Source: JAGOUY01 sp964562155 (GTDB lineage Bacteria; Patescibacteriota; Patescibacteriia; 2-12-FULL-60-25). From it: 28,589 bases of DNA. Location of the stretch: positions 1-28,589 of the forward strand of contig CAZLRU010000016.1 in NCBI GenBank assembly GCA_964562155.1. Reading direction: 5' to 3'. The position numbers and the translations under genes were made by a program. Shown in pieces: positions 28,536-28,589 of the stretch. Position 1 is the first letter of the stretch. Each line of letters starts with the position of its first letter. The notes below the pieces were generated by a model. It made no database searches and had not been told where the DNA came from. It saw nothing but the letters and a program-made list of their open reading frames with translations.

Positions 28536-28589
28536 TTACATCCGAGGACCGCGTGGAGGACGTTCCTCCATAGGGCGGGCCTTGTTGAC
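28536..28589 (-). CDS. C-terminal end of a probable RRM RNA-binding protein (partial)
   Basis: Reading leftward from the window edge, the minus strand gives VNKARPMEERPPRGPRM and then TAA (28536-28538). The VNKARP-x-EERP stretch is the usual end of the last strand of small bacterial RRM (RNP-1/RNP-2) RNA-binding proteins, followed by a short basic, Pro/Gly-rich tail. Only 17 residues are visible, so the assignment rests on this tail alone. The hairpin at 28490-28520 sits where its terminator should be. Confidence 0.6.
   Translation of the reverse strand, partial: VNKARPMEERPPRGPRM

Noticed and set aside
1..28589. Recoded TGA (glycine), as in some related candidate phyla
   Set aside because: TGA ends several clear genes (1615, 5221, 10535) at the expected place and no conserved domain reads through an in-frame TGA.
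1..28589. CRISPR arrays, insertion sequences, rRNA or tRNA genes
   Set aside because: No regularly spaced repeat array, no terminal inverted repeats around a transposase and no recognisable stable RNA were found on either strand.

Overview
This 28.6 kb window is a gene-dense bacterial chromosome fragment of moderate G+C. TGA is used as an ordinary stop, genes are packed with gaps of a few bases or small overlaps, and there are many short unrecognised membrane proteins. Most gene starts lack a Shine-Dalgarno sequence; instead an extended -10 box (TGnTAnnnT) lies 8-12 bases before the ATG, which implies leaderless mRNAs. Together with the gene content this suggests an uncultivated fermentative bacterium of the Candidate Phyla Radiation (Patescibacteria). 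That placement is inference; no rRNA or other strong phylogenetic marker is present apart from gatB.

Region 1 (about 1-3900) is accessory DNA. It has single small genes (two unrecognised membrane proteins, an HExxH membrane-anchored protein, a further membrane protein on the minus strand and a G+C-richer minus-strand ORF) separated by two short repeat families. Every repeat copy is followed by a hairpin. A possible SET-domain remnant and a foldable non-coding stretch lie at 3003-3240.

Region 2 (3898-8280) holds a secreted chagasin-type (I42) inhibitor, a SnoaL-like protein and a DUF1801 protein in one cluster, followed by pyruvate formate-lyase and its radical-SAM activase (pflB-pflA), a complete route from pyruvate to acetyl-CoA plus formate.

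Region 3 (8328-12921) holds a VOC/glyoxalase protein, a secreted Cys-rich protein divergent from an M14-type desuccinylase/aspartoacylase, a truncated Nudix gene overlapping an intact OmdA-domain gene, a small kinase-fold protein and a TetA-like MFS transporter.

Region 4 (12990-19239) holds an M32 carboxypeptidase downstream of an exported glucose/sorbosone-dehydrogenase-type beta-propeller, a membrane acyltransferase, a ferritin-like/VIT1 iron transporter, and a tight three-gene operon (coiled-coil protein, unknown protein, guanylate-kinase-like P-loop protein).

Region 5 (19375-23820) holds two convergent FAD oxidoreductases (protoporphyrinogen-oxidase-like and CrtI-like) whose 3' ends overlap by 47 bp, a SAM methyltransferase and a DUF2238-like membrane protein.

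Region 6 (23900-28589) holds a lysine 2,3-aminomutase-type radical SAM gene with a structured leader, followed by a HAD hydrolase and a Nudix hydrolase, then uracil-DNA glycosylase, gatB, and the C-terminal end of what looks like an RRM RNA-binding protein. No tRNA, rRNA, CRISPR array, transposase or integrase was seen. The unusual parts are the repeat-plus-hairpin units of region 1, the consistent leaderless promoter architecture, and the tandem hairpins before the aminomutase gene.
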